From NCBI RefSeq assembly GCF_017355955.1, contig NZ_JAFFID010000006.1:247610-311609 (forward strand): a stretch of DNA of 64,000 bases, given 5' to 3'. This stretch comes from Sabulibacter ruber. GTDB taxonomy: Bacteria; Bacteroidota; Bacteroidia; Cytophagales; Hymenobacteraceae. The notes under the pieces were generated by a model, which was not told the origin of the DNA, searched no databases, and saw only the letters and a list, made by a program, of their open reading frames with translations. Positions 39,032-46,450 of this stretch are shown piece after piece. The translations under genes and the position numbers were made by a program. Each line of letters starts with the position of its first letter. The stretch's first letter is position 1.

Positions 39032-39819
39032 GGGTCATGTTAAATGCGGGACAAATAAGCACTGAAAACGTTAAAGGAAAGTAGCAAAGGTCAATGGAGG
39101 ACGGGTTTGTGGCAAGCCTCGTGCACGGTCGCGAACAGCTTTCCGATGCTGTCGTGATAGCCTAATCCGATCATAACAAACATCTTCGTTTTCAGTAGGC
39201 AGCTGCTAAGCGTTCTCAGTAAAGCTGTTCATTTGAAATGAGATGGCTCATACATAACCGTTGTGTAAGTAGGGCGGCATTTGTGATAAATAAGAGTATT
39301 ATATAGTACTCTTCTAGGGCTACTCTTCGCTTTTGTTCGTTTATACTTTTCCCTTACGGAAGGGAAGAGGAACTTATTTTTTTACTTAACATAAGGTAAA
39401 TTATAGGGCATTAAGCTATTCCTTTCCGAGACTTATCCCTATAACTATGTTAAGCAGGCGAAATGAGAAAAATCGTCCTCCCGGCAGCAAAAGTGGGCTA
39501 TTTGTCCGAACATTGCCGCTTCTTCCTATTTATGCCTTACCTTCCCGGCGAAGATAGCCGGTTCAGTCCCAGAATGATTCGCCAAAGTGATCCATTCCTT
39601 CCTATAGAGGAATATAAAGCTTTCTATTTTAGGGACTTATCTAAGTTCAGGGACAAAAAGGCAACTTTCGGGAATCTTCCTGAGTTGTCCTGGGGACAAA
39701 AAGGCAACTTTCGCCAGGAAACAGGTTGCTCCTGCGGCGGATGAACTGGTAAAGACGCTCAAAACAGCCGATTGGCCGCGAAAATCGCCTTTTTTTCCCT
39801 TTCCTTTATTACTTTATAG
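39032..39819. other. gene-poor region with a 21-bp direct repeat, left flank of the IS3 element
   Basis: No convincing gene; the 93-codon frame at 39463-39744 spans repeats and shows no family features. Visible structures are a 7-bp hairpin TTCCCTT-ACGG-AAGGGAA (39349-39366) and the 21-bp direct repeat GGGACAAAAAGGCAACTTTC(G), at 39650-39670 and 39693-39713 (period 43). Repeats of this kind resemble the multiple terminal repeats of some IS families, so a decayed IS end is possible. Confidence 0.4.
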
Positions 39820-39879
39820 TGTAAGCTTACCTGGAGTTCGGCCATTTAAAAGTTGTAAAAACTACTAACTTTAAATGGA

Positions 39880-40146
39880 ATGAAGAAGACAAAATTCACC
39901 GAGAGCCAGATCATCAAGGCTATCAAGGAGCATGAGAATGGAGGTAATGCTCAGGAGCTCTGCCGGGAGCTGGGCATCACCACTGCTGCTTTCTACAAGT
40001 GGCGCCAGCGGTATGGGGGCTTAGAGGTAAAAGAGCTAAAGCGGATGAAGGAGCTGGAGGAGGAGAATTCCCGGCTGAAGAGAATGTTCGCTGAGCTCTC
40101 CCTGGTACACCACGCCTTAAAAGATGCCGTGGAAAAAAAGCTGTAG
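39880..40146 (+). CDS. IS3-family transposase OrfA (HTH)
   Basis: An 88-residue OrfA with the helix-turn-helix KAIKEHENGGNAQELCRELG ... AAFYKWRQRYGG and a leucine-zipper-like tail (MKELEEENSRLKRMFAE), as in IS3/IS911-type elements. Near its end the message contains a run of seven A (40133-40139). A -1 slip there joins it to the OrfB frame without a stop, giving the OrfAB transposase (KKAVGPDGKKALVVFMVEEH across the join). OrfA alone binds the element ends and regulates transposition. Confidence 0.92.
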   Translation: MKKTKFTESQIIKAIKEHENGGNAQELCRELGITTAAFYKWRQRYGGLEVKELKRMKELEEENSRLKRMFAELSLVHHALKDAVEKKL

Positions 40147-40169
40147 GGCCTGACGGGAAAAAGGCTTTA

Positions 40170-40958
40170 GTGGTGTTTATGGTAGAGGAGCATGGGGTGA
40201 GTCATCGTCAGGCCTGCAAGGCAGTGAGCCTGCCCAGAAGCAGCTACCGGTACCAGCCAAAGCAGAAAGATGATACTCCTGTCATTGAACTGCTGAAGAG
40301 TTTGGTGGAAAGACATCCTGCCATTGGTTTTTGGCAGTGCTTTTACAGACTCAGGAAAATGGGCCACAGCTGGAATCACAAGCGGGTGTACAGGGTTTAC
40401 AGCCAACTTAGGCTCGACATCAGGAGAAGGCACAGGAAGAGACTTCCTGCCCGGGTAAAACAGACGCTGTTCCAGCCAGAGCACATCAATCAGGTGTGGT
40501 CAATCGACTTCATGTCCGATAGCCTCTGGGACGGCAGAAGGTTCCGGCTTTTGAACATCGTCGATGACTACAACAGGGAGATCCTCACCATGGAGGCGGA
40601 CCTGTCTATTCCTGCTTTGCGCCTGGTTCGGGTGCCGGGGTACCTAAATGAGTTCAGAGGCTTACCGGAAATGATCAGGGTGGACAACGGACCGGAATTT
40701 ATCTCCCACAGGCTGGGATGCTGGTGCAAGGAAAATAGGATCCGCTTAGTGTTCATTCAGCCGGGAAAGCCTATGCAGAACGCTTACGTGGAACGCTGCA
40801 ACGGCAGCATCAGGAGAGAGCTGCTCAATGCCTATGTGTTCAGAACCTTAACAGAAGTTCGGGAAAAAGCAGAGGAATGGAGGCAGGATTATAACCACCA
40901 ACGCCCTCATCAAGCCCTTGACTTCAGGGCACCCGTGGAATTATTGGAGGAAACCTAA
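40170..40958 (+). CDS. IS3-family transposase OrfB (DDE catalytic part)
   Basis: The open frame is 262 residues from an ATG at 40170 but is continuous with the upstream slip site, so translation is expected mainly as OrfAB. It contains the HTH_21-type domain (HGVSHRQACKAVSLPRSSYR) and the rve integrase core. Its DDE residues are Asp in WSIDFMSD, Asp in RVDNGPEF and Glu in NAYVERCNGS, with the C-terminal HQALDFRAPVELL. It appears intact and may be active. Confidence 0.93.
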   Translation: MVFMVEEHGVSHRQACKAVSLPRSSYRYQPKQKDDTPVIELLKSLVERHPAIGFWQCFYRLRKMGHSWNHKRVYRVYSQLRLDIRRRHRKRLPARVKQTLFQPEHINQVWSIDFMSDSLWDGRRFRLLNIVDDYNREILTMEADLSIPALRLVRVPGYLNEFRGLPEMIRVDNGPEFISHRLGCWCKENRIRLVFIQPGKPMQNAYVERCNGSIRRELLNAYVFRTLTEVREKAEEWRQDYNHQRPHQALDFRAPVELLEET

Positions 40959-41000
40959 CTTGAAAAATCAACTTTTGGTTGGCTCAAATTCAGGGGGAGC

Positions 41001-41099
41001 TTACACTACAAGTGTTCGACCTGTTTTCTTGTCAATTAGAAAGACTACTTCAAATTCATTTTTTAAAAGGAGTAATTCCGTCTCGTAAAGAATTTTCAT
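41001..41099 (-). pseudogene. fourth cassette ORF, cut off by the IS3 element
   Basis: On the - strand an ATG at 41099 lies 22 bases after the boundary GTTGTGCGGC (41130-41121), the same spacing style as the other cassette genes. It reads MKILYETELLLLKNEFEVVF, then IDKKTGRTLVV, and meets a TAA contributed by the end of the IS3 element (41003-41001). The original gene presumably continued on the far side of the insertion, but I found no continuation there. The product is unrecognised. Confidence 0.55.
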
Positions 41100-41121
41100 C
41101 TTTCCATTTATGATTTACATG

Positions 41122-41191
41122 CCGCACAACGGACTCGTGTAAACGACGGCCCGGCCCTCGGCCGATGCTGATGTTTACACTTTGTTGTGGC
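41122..41191 (-). repeat. attC-like site A (between cassette 1 and the truncated cassette)
   Basis: Outer boxes CACAAC (41125-41130) and GTTGTG (41184-41189) can pair. Inside them GTGTAAAC (41137-41144) pairs perfectly with GTTTACAC (41173-41180), and at the tip CGGCC (41147-41151) pairs with GGCCG (41160-41164). The total is about 67 bases. The core GGCCCTCGGCCGA is shared with sites B and C (GTC replaces CTC there). Layout and size resemble integron attC sites, but the outer boxes deviate from the strict GTTRRRY consensus. Confidence 0.75.
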
Positions 41192-41760
41192 TAGTTTTTT
41201 ATTTTTTCAACATCAAAATAGCATTCTCTCACGGGATTCAAATCAGTTATTCCTTTGTCACAAGGCGTTTGCTCTTTTTTTCGTTGCTCAATTCCCCTTT
41301 CAAAATCTCTTATAATTTCAGAGAAGCTTGTGGCAGGACTTTGGGAACCAATTCCGACTTTGGTTTTATTGACTGTAATTGATGCAACTACTTCATAGTT
41401 AATTAATGCGTCCTTTTGTATGTATGTTAAGTCGAGAAGGTCAAGGCATTTTGTGTTAATAATCCCACTTGGAATTTGTCTTCCGAAAAGTCGATTTTGG
41501 TCAATGAAGCTTACCCCAATCCATTGTCCGCCTTCGTCCTCACTAAAGTCTAAAACAATAGCCATTAATTCAGTACTGTCGTTCCTGAATTTCAATATCT
41601 GTCCGAATTTTACAGGAAAGTTTTCAATTTCTAGTCCTGTCCAATCAGGTTGCATTAGTTCTGGAATTGTTTCAGAGGAAATTGCTTCTGAGGAACTAGA
41701 TGCCGTATTACAACCTGAAATAAAGAGGCCGATGGTTAATATTAATGCTATTCTTATCAT
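41191..41760 (-). CDS. cassette 1: small lipoprotein of unknown function
   Basis: I chose the ATG at 41760 (MIRIALILTIGLFISGC). An in-frame GTG at 41775 lies within the cassette boundary itself. The 189-residue product has a lipoprotein signal with lipobox FISGC and a mature part with no family I recognise. Its TAG stop directly touches the inverse boundary GCCACAAC (41191-41184). The gene fills the unit between two attC-like sites and is visibly more AT-rich than the chromosomal genes around it, which suggests transfer. Confidence 0.75.
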   Translation of the reverse strand: MIRIALILTIGLFISGCNTASSSSEAISSETIPELMQPDWTGLEIENFPVKFGQILKFRNDSTELMAIVLDFSEDEGGQWIGVSFIDQNRLFGRQIPSGIINTKCLDLLDLTYIQKDALINYEVVASITVNKTKVGIGSQSPATSFSEIIRDFERGIEQRKKEQTPCDKGITDLNPVRECYFDVEKIKN

Positions 41761-41770
41761 TTTTAAATTT

Positions 41771-41842
41771 GCCACAACGTACTTGGCTAAACGACGGGCG
41801 AGGCCGTCGGCCGAGACTGACGTTTAGCTGTTGTTAGGGTTA
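41771..41842 (-). repeat. attC-like site B (between cassettes 2 and 1)
   Basis: CCACAAC (41772-41778) and GTTAGGG (41833-41839) form the outer boxes. GCTAAACG (41786-41793) pairs perfectly with CGTTTAGC (41821-41828), and the tip is GGCC-GTC-GGCC (41802-41812). The span of about 68 bases and the core GGCCGTCGGCCGA match sites A and C, while the stem sequences differ but keep pairing. That is compensatory change expected of a folded recombination site. Confidence 0.78.
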
Positions 41843-41849
41843 GTAGTTC

Positions 41850-42473
41850 TTAATAAATCTCCTCTTGAGATATTTTTAACTTAGCTAATCTCATCATTTC
41901 TTGTCCAATACTTTTTATAGCGGGATTTACAGTGTTTGAACTGACTCGATGGTATTTGCCATTCATATAGATTTCCAGTTCCCAATTTGAGCCATCTATA
42001 ACTTCTTTTCTGTCAGAATTTTCTTCCCAAATTTTCAGTTGGTTAGCTAAGGATTTCAGCCTCTCCAAATCTTTTAATGAGATTTTGGTGTTTCTTTGCT
42101 CATATAAGTATGGTAAAGCCGAGCTAGAGTAATCGTTTATTTCGTCTAAATACACTTTGGATATTGCGTACTGCTCCACATGATAGAGGGAATCTGTAAT
42201 TTTGGTATAAATAGGAAAGTTCTGTACCCTAAGGATGATTTCTGGGTCAAATGACCGCGACCAATTTAGCCTGAAAACGACTCTATTTGTATCTGTTAAT
42301 TTTTTTAAGTCTTCCTCATGATTCTTTCTGAGCCACTCCTCAAAGCGTGCAGAATCCTCCAGAACCTCTTTCTTTTCTGGAATTTTGGCAGTGGAGGGAT
42401 TTACTGCCTCACGAGACTTAGGTTTGCAGCTAAGTGTCATTAAAATAAAATACAACAGGATGACTTTTCTCAT
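41850..42473 (-). CDS. cassette 2: lipoprotein of unknown function
   Basis: A 207-residue protein starting MRKVILLYFILMTLSCKPKS, with a lipoprotein signal and lipobox TLSC. The mature part is charged and mostly helical (ARFEEWLRKNHEEDLKKLTD), with no recognised family. The start codon lies 10 bases after the boundary GTTAGGGTTA (42492-42483). The stop lies 7 bases before the inverse boundary TAACCCTAAC (read on this strand, plus 41833-41842). This is the tight one-gene packing of an integron cassette. AT-rich compared with the flanks. Confidence 0.78.
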   Translation of the reverse strand: MRKVILLYFILMTLSCKPKSREAVNPSTAKIPEKKEVLEDSARFEEWLRKNHEEDLKKLTDTNRVVFRLNWSRSFDPEIILRVQNFPIYTKITDSLYHVEQYAISKVYLDEINDYSSSALPYLYEQRNTKISLKDLERLKSLANQLKIWEENSDRKEVIDGSNWELEIYMNGKYHRVSSNTVNPAIKSIGQEMMRLAKLKISQEEIY

Positions 42474-42482
42474 TTCTTCTAT

Positions 42483-42556
42483 TAACCCTAACGGCTAGTA
42501 TAAAAAACGTGTAAGGCCGTCGGCCGAAGCATGATTTTTATACAATGTTGTGGGTA
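42483..42556 (-). repeat. attC-like site C (between cassettes 3 and 2)
   Basis: CCCTAAC (42486-42492) and GTTGTGG (42547-42553) are the outer boxes. GTATAAAAA (42498-42506) pairs perfectly with TTTTTATAC (42535-42543), and the tip is GGCC-GTC-GGCC (42515-42525). The span is about 68 bases. The stop codon of the ankyrin gene falls inside the left part of this site, as often seen with cassette genes. Confidence 0.78.
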
Positions 42557-43071
42557 GTATTTTTTTCATTTTCTTCTAACAGAAGAGCAAAGTCTGCTGA
42601 GAACATAGCTTCAGCCATTTGCCTTGGAGTTCTTCCAGAATTATTGACGTTGTCGAGGTTTGCTCTACTTTTAAGATACAGTTCCACTAATTTATACTCC
42701 TTTCTTGCATTGAATACTGCTGTCCATAAAGGCGTGTTCCCATGATTGTCCCGAAGTTCTAGGTTCGCACCGCGTTTTAGCAGAAGTTCCGCTATTCCGA
42801 TTCTTTTTTCTTGAGCCGCAAAATGCAAAGCAGAATAACCGTTCCAGTCTTGGTGGTTTATGTTTGCACCATTTTCTATGAGCCATGCCAACATATCCAA
42901 GTTCCCGTAAAAAGAAGCCCAGAGTAAAGCTGTTCTGGAATATCCATCGGTTGCATCTATTCCCAGTTTTTTTAGAAGAACCTTCAGCCCTTCGATATTA
43001 CCGTTTCCAATGTGAATTGCTATTTCTTCAGCTCTTGGGTCAGTTTTGATCGGTCTACCTGGTTTAGCCAT
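42538..43071 (-). CDS. cassette 3: ankyrin-repeat protein
   Basis: A 177-residue soluble protein starting MAKPGRPIKTDPRAEEIA. It has about four ankyrin repeats (RTALLWASFYGNLDMLAWLI, SALHFAAQEKRIGIAELLL, NTPLWTAVFNARKEYKLVEL and RTPRQMAEAMFSADFALLL). Ankyrin repeats bind other proteins; the partner is unknown. The ATG lies 16 bases after the boundary GTTGTGGGTA, and the TAA stop falls within the next attC-like site. The gene is AT-rich and fits the cassette pattern of its neighbours. Confidence 0.85.
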   Translation of the reverse strand: MAKPGRPIKTDPRAEEIAIHIGNGNIEGLKVLLKKLGIDATDGYSRTALLWASFYGNLDMLAWLIENGANINHQDWNGYSALHFAAQEKRIGIAELLLKRGANLELRDNHGNTPLWTAVFNARKEYKLVELYLKSRANLDNVNNSGRTPRQMAEAMFSADFALLLEENEKNTTHNIV

Positions 43072-43087
43072 TTTTTATATTTAATAT

Positions 43088-43097
43088 TACCCACAAC
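43088..43097 (-). repeat. cassette boundary D (half site)
   Basis: TACCCACAAC on the + strand is GTTGTGGGTA on the - strand, the exact inverse of the box that ends the same cassette at 42547-42556. The rest of an attC-like fold is missing on the upstream side, because the IS110-family transposase gene begins 15 bases away. The site was therefore probably separated from its partner arm by that element. Confidence 0.65.
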
Positions 43098-43112
43098 TTC
43101 TATATAACTTCT

Positions 43113-44459
43113 TTAGGCTGCTTCTTTTTTTAACTCGTTCAGCCTGCGCTCGAGGTAAATGATCTTGGCTTGCTTGTACCTCTTTTGGTAGGCAGTAAGT
43201 TCGACGGGCTTAAACTCCTGGCCGCAAGCTACCATTTTGTAGTAAATGGTGGCGATCTTATTAGCCGTGGCCACAGTGGCGTACTTGTTACCACCCTTAG
43301 CTTTCATCCGCCTGAAGTAGTCACCGAGCCAGTTGTCACTTCGCTGCACGGCATTGGCGGCGTTACGGAAAGCCTGGCTGGCCGGGTTTGGCTTCTTTTT
43401 CATCAGGGTGCTACTGATAAGCTTCCCGCCTGATATTTTGTTGTTGGGGCACAGGTTCAGCCAGCTGGCAAAGTGCTTGGCCGTTTCCCATTTGCCCATG
43501 TCTGTGCCGGTTTCGGAGAGAATCTCCAGTGCGGCAATGTCACTGATGCCGTAAATGGCCATCACGTCCACCCCCAGTGCTTTTTTCAGGTAGGAGCAGG
43601 TGTTGAACGATGGTTTGTTCCTGTTGGCCTTCTTAGCAGAGACGGCCTCACCCTCAGGCGCCGCTTCAGGGCAGATTTCCCCATGGTAATGCCCCAACTG
43701 CTTCTCAATGGCCACATCGCACGAGGCGATGCGTTCGGTCAGGTACTTATAGCCCATGTAACAGTCCTCCAGCAGGTAAAGCTGCTCTGTGCGCCAGTTG
43801 CCCTGCAGGGACTTGAGGAGGGTTGCCCTGTCGGCTTTCACCTTGAAATGGACGCAGGCAAGGAAGTTCTCCGCTGTCCTCTCCCCCCGCAGGATGGCCT
43901 CAATGATGGCAAGGCCGCTCTTGCCGGTGATGTCACGCAGCAACGTGTGCACCTTCACGTTCATCAGCTCCAAGGCCTTTTGCATCCTCAGCACGCATCT
44001 GCCCCTGTCCTGGGTGAGCGTTCTGCGGTGGCGAACCAGCGTGCGCAGCGCCTCCTGCTGGTCGTCGGGCAAATAGCTGCTGCGGAGCAGTCCGCAACTG
44101 TGCAGCTTCTGGATCCAGCGCGCATCATCCTCATCGTTCTTCCTGCCGCTCACGTTCTTAACCTGTTTGGCATTGACCAGGTAAACCTCCAGACCATGCT
44201 GGGTGAGCAGGTTGAACAAAGGTCTCCAGTATACGCCAGTGCTCTCCATGGCCACCGTGTCCACCCCGCACTCGAGCAGCCAAGCGGCGATGGCCTCCAG
44301 ATCGCAGGTCATCGTCCCAAAGGACCTGACCTGCAGCGTATCCCTGCCCTCAGGAACGGCAACGGCGTGAACGGTGTCTCCCACATCAATACCTGCCGCG
44401 TTCGGGTTGACCAGCGGCAGGTTGATGGCACCCTCTCTTGTGGTGGTTTGCTTTTTCAT
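43113..44459 (-). CDS. IS110-family transposase (DEDD)
   Basis: A 448-residue IS110-type recombinase. The N-terminal DEDD RuvC-like domain has GIDVGDTVHAVAVP, the Glu in VAMESTGVYWRP and NDEDDARWIQ. The C-terminal Transposase_20 domain has IYGISDIAALEILSETG and the serine region WLNLCPNNKISGGK. These elements insert without classic inverted repeats, guided by a bridge RNA encoded beside the gene. The stop lies only 15 bases from a cassette boundary, so the element's 3' non-coding end must be very short. The exact ends cannot be fixed from one copy. Confidence 0.92.
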   Translation of the reverse strand: MKKQTTTREGAINLPLVNPNAAGIDVGDTVHAVAVPEGRDTLQVRSFGTMTCDLEAIAAWLLECGVDTVAMESTGVYWRPLFNLLTQHGLEVYLVNAKQVKNVSGRKNDEDDARWIQKLHSCGLLRSSYLPDDQQEALRTLVRHRRTLTQDRGRCVLRMQKALELMNVKVHTLLRDITGKSGLAIIEAILRGERTAENFLACVHFKVKADRATLLKSLQGNWRTEQLYLLEDCYMGYKYLTERIASCDVAIEKQLGHYHGEICPEAAPEGEAVSAKKANRNKPSFNTCSYLKKALGVDVMAIYGISDIAALEILSETGTDMGKWETAKHFASWLNLCPNNKISGGKLISSTLMKKKPNPASQAFRNAANAVQRSDNWLGDYFRRMKAKGGNKYATVATANKIATIYYKMVACGQEFKPVELTAYQKRYKQAKIIYLERRLNELKKEAA

Positions 44460-44497
44460 AGGCTTTAATGTTTTGGGATAAATACAAAAGCCGTTGC

Positions 44498-44566
44498 CTG
44501 CCGCCCAGTCAGTTTACTCTTCTATGCGGGCTCTATCGCCCAGTTTGAAACCAAATGGGGCGGCAG
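44498..44566 (-). ncRNA. candidate IS110 bridge-RNA region (structured leader)
   Basis: Upstream of the transposase start, CTGCCGCCC (44498-44506) pairs perfectly with GGGCGGCAG (44558-44566). A nested GGGC (44528-44531) / GCCC (44538-44541) hairpin with a six-base loop lies between them. IS110-group elements encode their bridge RNA in the non-coding end upstream of the gene, where long stems enclose internal loops. The position and folding fit; I cannot identify the target and donor loops. The remaining bases to 44872 hold no gene, only a 6-bp stem at 44698-44712. Confidence 0.5.
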
Positions 44567-44872
44567 AACCACACTACTGGTAGAGTTCATCCACTCAATG
44601 TTAGGAAAGGTCTCGCTGCAAAGGCTCCTGTAACTGATTTTACCGTCTTCCCAAATTTTCAGCCTAAAAGCTATGCACAAGTTATTATGTCGGAAACATT
44701 GGCCGGGCCAATACAGGCACTACTGTGTATAAGGAACTGTTCCGGTTATTGGCACTTTGGTTGGAGTCACGGATACTACTTCCCGCCGCCCCATCCAACC
44801 AAATTTCGACCCTAAACCCTTCCGCAAAATACAACTTTCCACAATATACCTGCAGGTGAATATAGTTATTGC

Positions 44873-46327
44873 TCACAGATTGTCAAGCGGGCTTACGATA
44901 CCCTCCAGCCCATGGCTGGTGATGTGGGTGTAAATCTCGGTGGTCTTGCTGGACTTGTGGCCCAGCAGCGTCTGGATGTAGCGCAGGTTCGTTCCCTGCT
45001 CCAGCAGGTGGGTGGCGAAGGAGTGCCGGAGCGAGTGGGGCGTCGCCTTCCTCTCCACCCCGGATTTAGAGAGGCAGGCGTTGAACACGTGCCGGATGCT
45101 GTCGGCCGTGTACTGCCCGCCTTGCGGCCCCTCGAAGAGCCACACCTTCGGCCGGTACTCCCGGTAGTAGGCCCTCAGGCTCTCCAGCAGCCTCTTGGAG
45201 AGCAGCGTGGTGCGGTCCTTCTTCCCCTTGCCGCCCCGGATGAGCAGCAGGTTACGGCCCGACTGCACGTCCGTTATCCTGAGGTTGATGACCTCGCCGA
45301 TACGCAGCCCCCCAGCGTAGAGCAGCTGCAGCAGGCAGCGGTGCTTCAGGTTCCCCGTAGCAGAGAGGATACAGGTCACCTCCTGCTTGCTCAGCACGGT
45401 TGGAAGCCGCTCGGCCTTCTCCGGGCGCTCCACCTGCGTGAGGTCCAGCCCATGGCGGCCCAGTACCCGCTGGTAGTAGAACTTCACCGCGTTGATGCTC
45501 TGGTTCACAAGGGAAAAGGAGTACGCCTGGCTCTGCACCATGGCACGGTGGTAGCGGTTTATATCCTCCGATGCAAAAGCCTTGACTGCCTCCAGCCCCT
45601 GTTCCCGGTGGGCGTTCAGGAAGCGCACCAAGAGGGAGTGGTAGGTGCGGATGGTAGACATAGAGTAGTTGAGCAGCTGCAGTTTCTCCAGGTAATCCAG
45701 GGGGCAGGTGAGGTAACCGATGTCCTTGGGGTAGGTCTGCTCCCAGAGCCGGCGCATCACGGCCATGTCCCTCACTTTCACCGTACCGGCCAGCCACACG
45801 TTCGCCGTGCCCTCCAGGCAGTCCAGGAGCCGGTGTATCTCCCCCGAGCCGGTCCCCAGGGCGAAGCACCTCTCCTCCGGTAGCCAGGCGCAGGCACCGC
45901 AATCCTTCAGCCTGGGATAGATCTCCCTATCGAAGGCGAAGCTTACCTGCAGCACTTCCTTCCCTCCGTGCAGCAGCGGCTGGAGGCGCACTACCGGCAG
46001 GTCCGGCAGCTTCCCCAGCGGCTCCGCCTGCCTGCTTTCCCCCTTCACCGTGGCCCCCAAGTCCGGGCGGAGCCGCCTGGGCCGGTTCAGGTAGCGGGTG
46101 TCCACCAACGCTACCCCTTGGAAGGCCTGGTGCAGCCGCTCGATGGCCTGCGGGGTCCGGTGCGCCACGTGGCATTTGTAGGTCTTGCTGTATTTGGCCG
46201 CGCCGCTCTCCCTCAGCCTCCTTGAGATGCGCCGGTCCGGTCTGTGCCAGATACGGATAAACTGCTTTCCCCCATGCTCCAGGGGATTGAGGTAGAGGGT
46301 TGCAGCAGGTGTAGGATACTGGTACAT
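44873..46327 (-). CDS. tyrosine recombinase with duplicated N-terminal domain
   Basis: I chose the ATG at 46327 (MYQYPTPAATLYLNPL); the frame is open to 46366. The ~484-residue protein ends in a phage-integrase domain: core-binding helices from about 205, then Arg in GGLRIGEV, Lys in GGKGKKDRT, HSLRHSF, LLGHKSS and the nucleophile Tyr in TEIYTHI, ending SPLDNL. Two similar ~60-residue units precede it (about 17-77 and 120-178; GGKQFIRIWHRPDRRISRRL and GGKEVLQVSFAFDREIYPRL). It lacks the extra helix insertion that marks integron integrases. The final SPLDNL recalls the SPLDAL end of IntI, but XerCD-like Bacteroidota recombinases share it. Confidence 0.88.
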   Translation of the reverse strand: MYQYPTPAATLYLNPLEHGGKQFIRIWHRPDRRISRRLRESGAAKYSKTYKCHVAHRTPQAIERLHQAFQGVALVDTRYLNRPRRLRPDLGATVKGESRQAEPLGKLPDLPVVRLQPLLHGGKEVLQVSFAFDREIYPRLKDCGACAWLPEERCFALGTGSGEIHRLLDCLEGTANVWLAGTVKVRDMAVMRRLWEQTYPKDIGYLTCPLDYLEKLQLLNYSMSTIRTYHSLLVRFLNAHREQGLEAVKAFASEDINRYHRAMVQSQAYSFSLVNQSINAVKFYYQRVLGRHGLDLTQVERPEKAERLPTVLSKQEVTCILSATGNLKHRCLLQLLYAGGLRIGEVINLRITDVQSGRNLLLIRGGKGKKDRTTLLSKRLLESLRAYYREYRPKVWLFEGPQGGQYTADSIRHVFNACLSKSGVERKATPHSLRHSFATHLLEQGTNLRYIQTLLGHKSSKTTEIYTHITSHGLEGIVSPLDNL

Positions 46328-46374
46328 AGTTCTTTGGGTTTTCGTCTCCAATATAGCGCCGAGCATTTACCTAA

Positions 46375-46440
46375 CCGTAAACTACCCGTATAGGTCCGTA
46401 TGTATCCGGATGATACGGATATAAACGGATGTATTCGGAT
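46375..46440. repeat. helically phased iteron array between divergent genes
   Basis: CCGTA occurs at 46375, 46386 and 46396, CCGGA(T) at 46406, and CGGAT at 46416, 46426 and 46436: seven related motifs spaced 9-11 bases apart. All point the same way and so lie on one face of the DNA helix. They fill the gap between the recombinase start (46327) and the zinc-ribbon start (46451). This is a probable cooperative binding site, for example recombinase arm sites or a repressor operator. Confidence 0.8.
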
Positions 46441-46450
46441 AAACTCTGAT

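Larger units (their letters stand above)
39820..41005 (+). mobile_element. IS3-family insertion sequence
   Basis: The element begins TGTAAGCTTACCTG and ends with the near-inverse CAGGGGGAGCTTACA, giving imperfect terminal inverted repeats (TGTAAGCT plus scattered matches). Inside are orfA and orfB in the 0/-1 frame arrangement typical of IS3. The repeat symmetry extends three more bases outwards (TAG/CTA), so the ends could be 39817 and 41008. I could not identify a target-site duplication. Its right end interrupts a small open frame of the cassette array. Confidence 0.8.

Noticed and set aside
41097..43097. Calling the array a classical integron
   Set aside because: No IntI with its extra helix is next to it, no attI is recognised, and the end boxes deviate from GTTRRRY, so only an attC-like cassette cluster is claimed.
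43473..44468. 331-codon open frame opposite the IS110 transposase
   Set aside because: The transposase has all DEDD-family motifs; the opposite frame shows none and is a codon-bias shadow.
44685..44876. Short - strand ORF directly after the recombinase stop
   Set aside because: It starts on a GTG overlapping the recombinase stop and has no recognisable content; probably chance.
44912..45883. 323-codon open frame opposite the tyrosine recombinase
   Set aside because: The recombinase frame carries the R-K-HxxR-H-Y residues; the opposite frame is Leu/Val/Gln-rich without motifs.
46386..46440. CRISPR-like array
   Set aside because: The repeats are only about 5 bases long at 10-base steps, with no room for spacers and no cas genes nearby.
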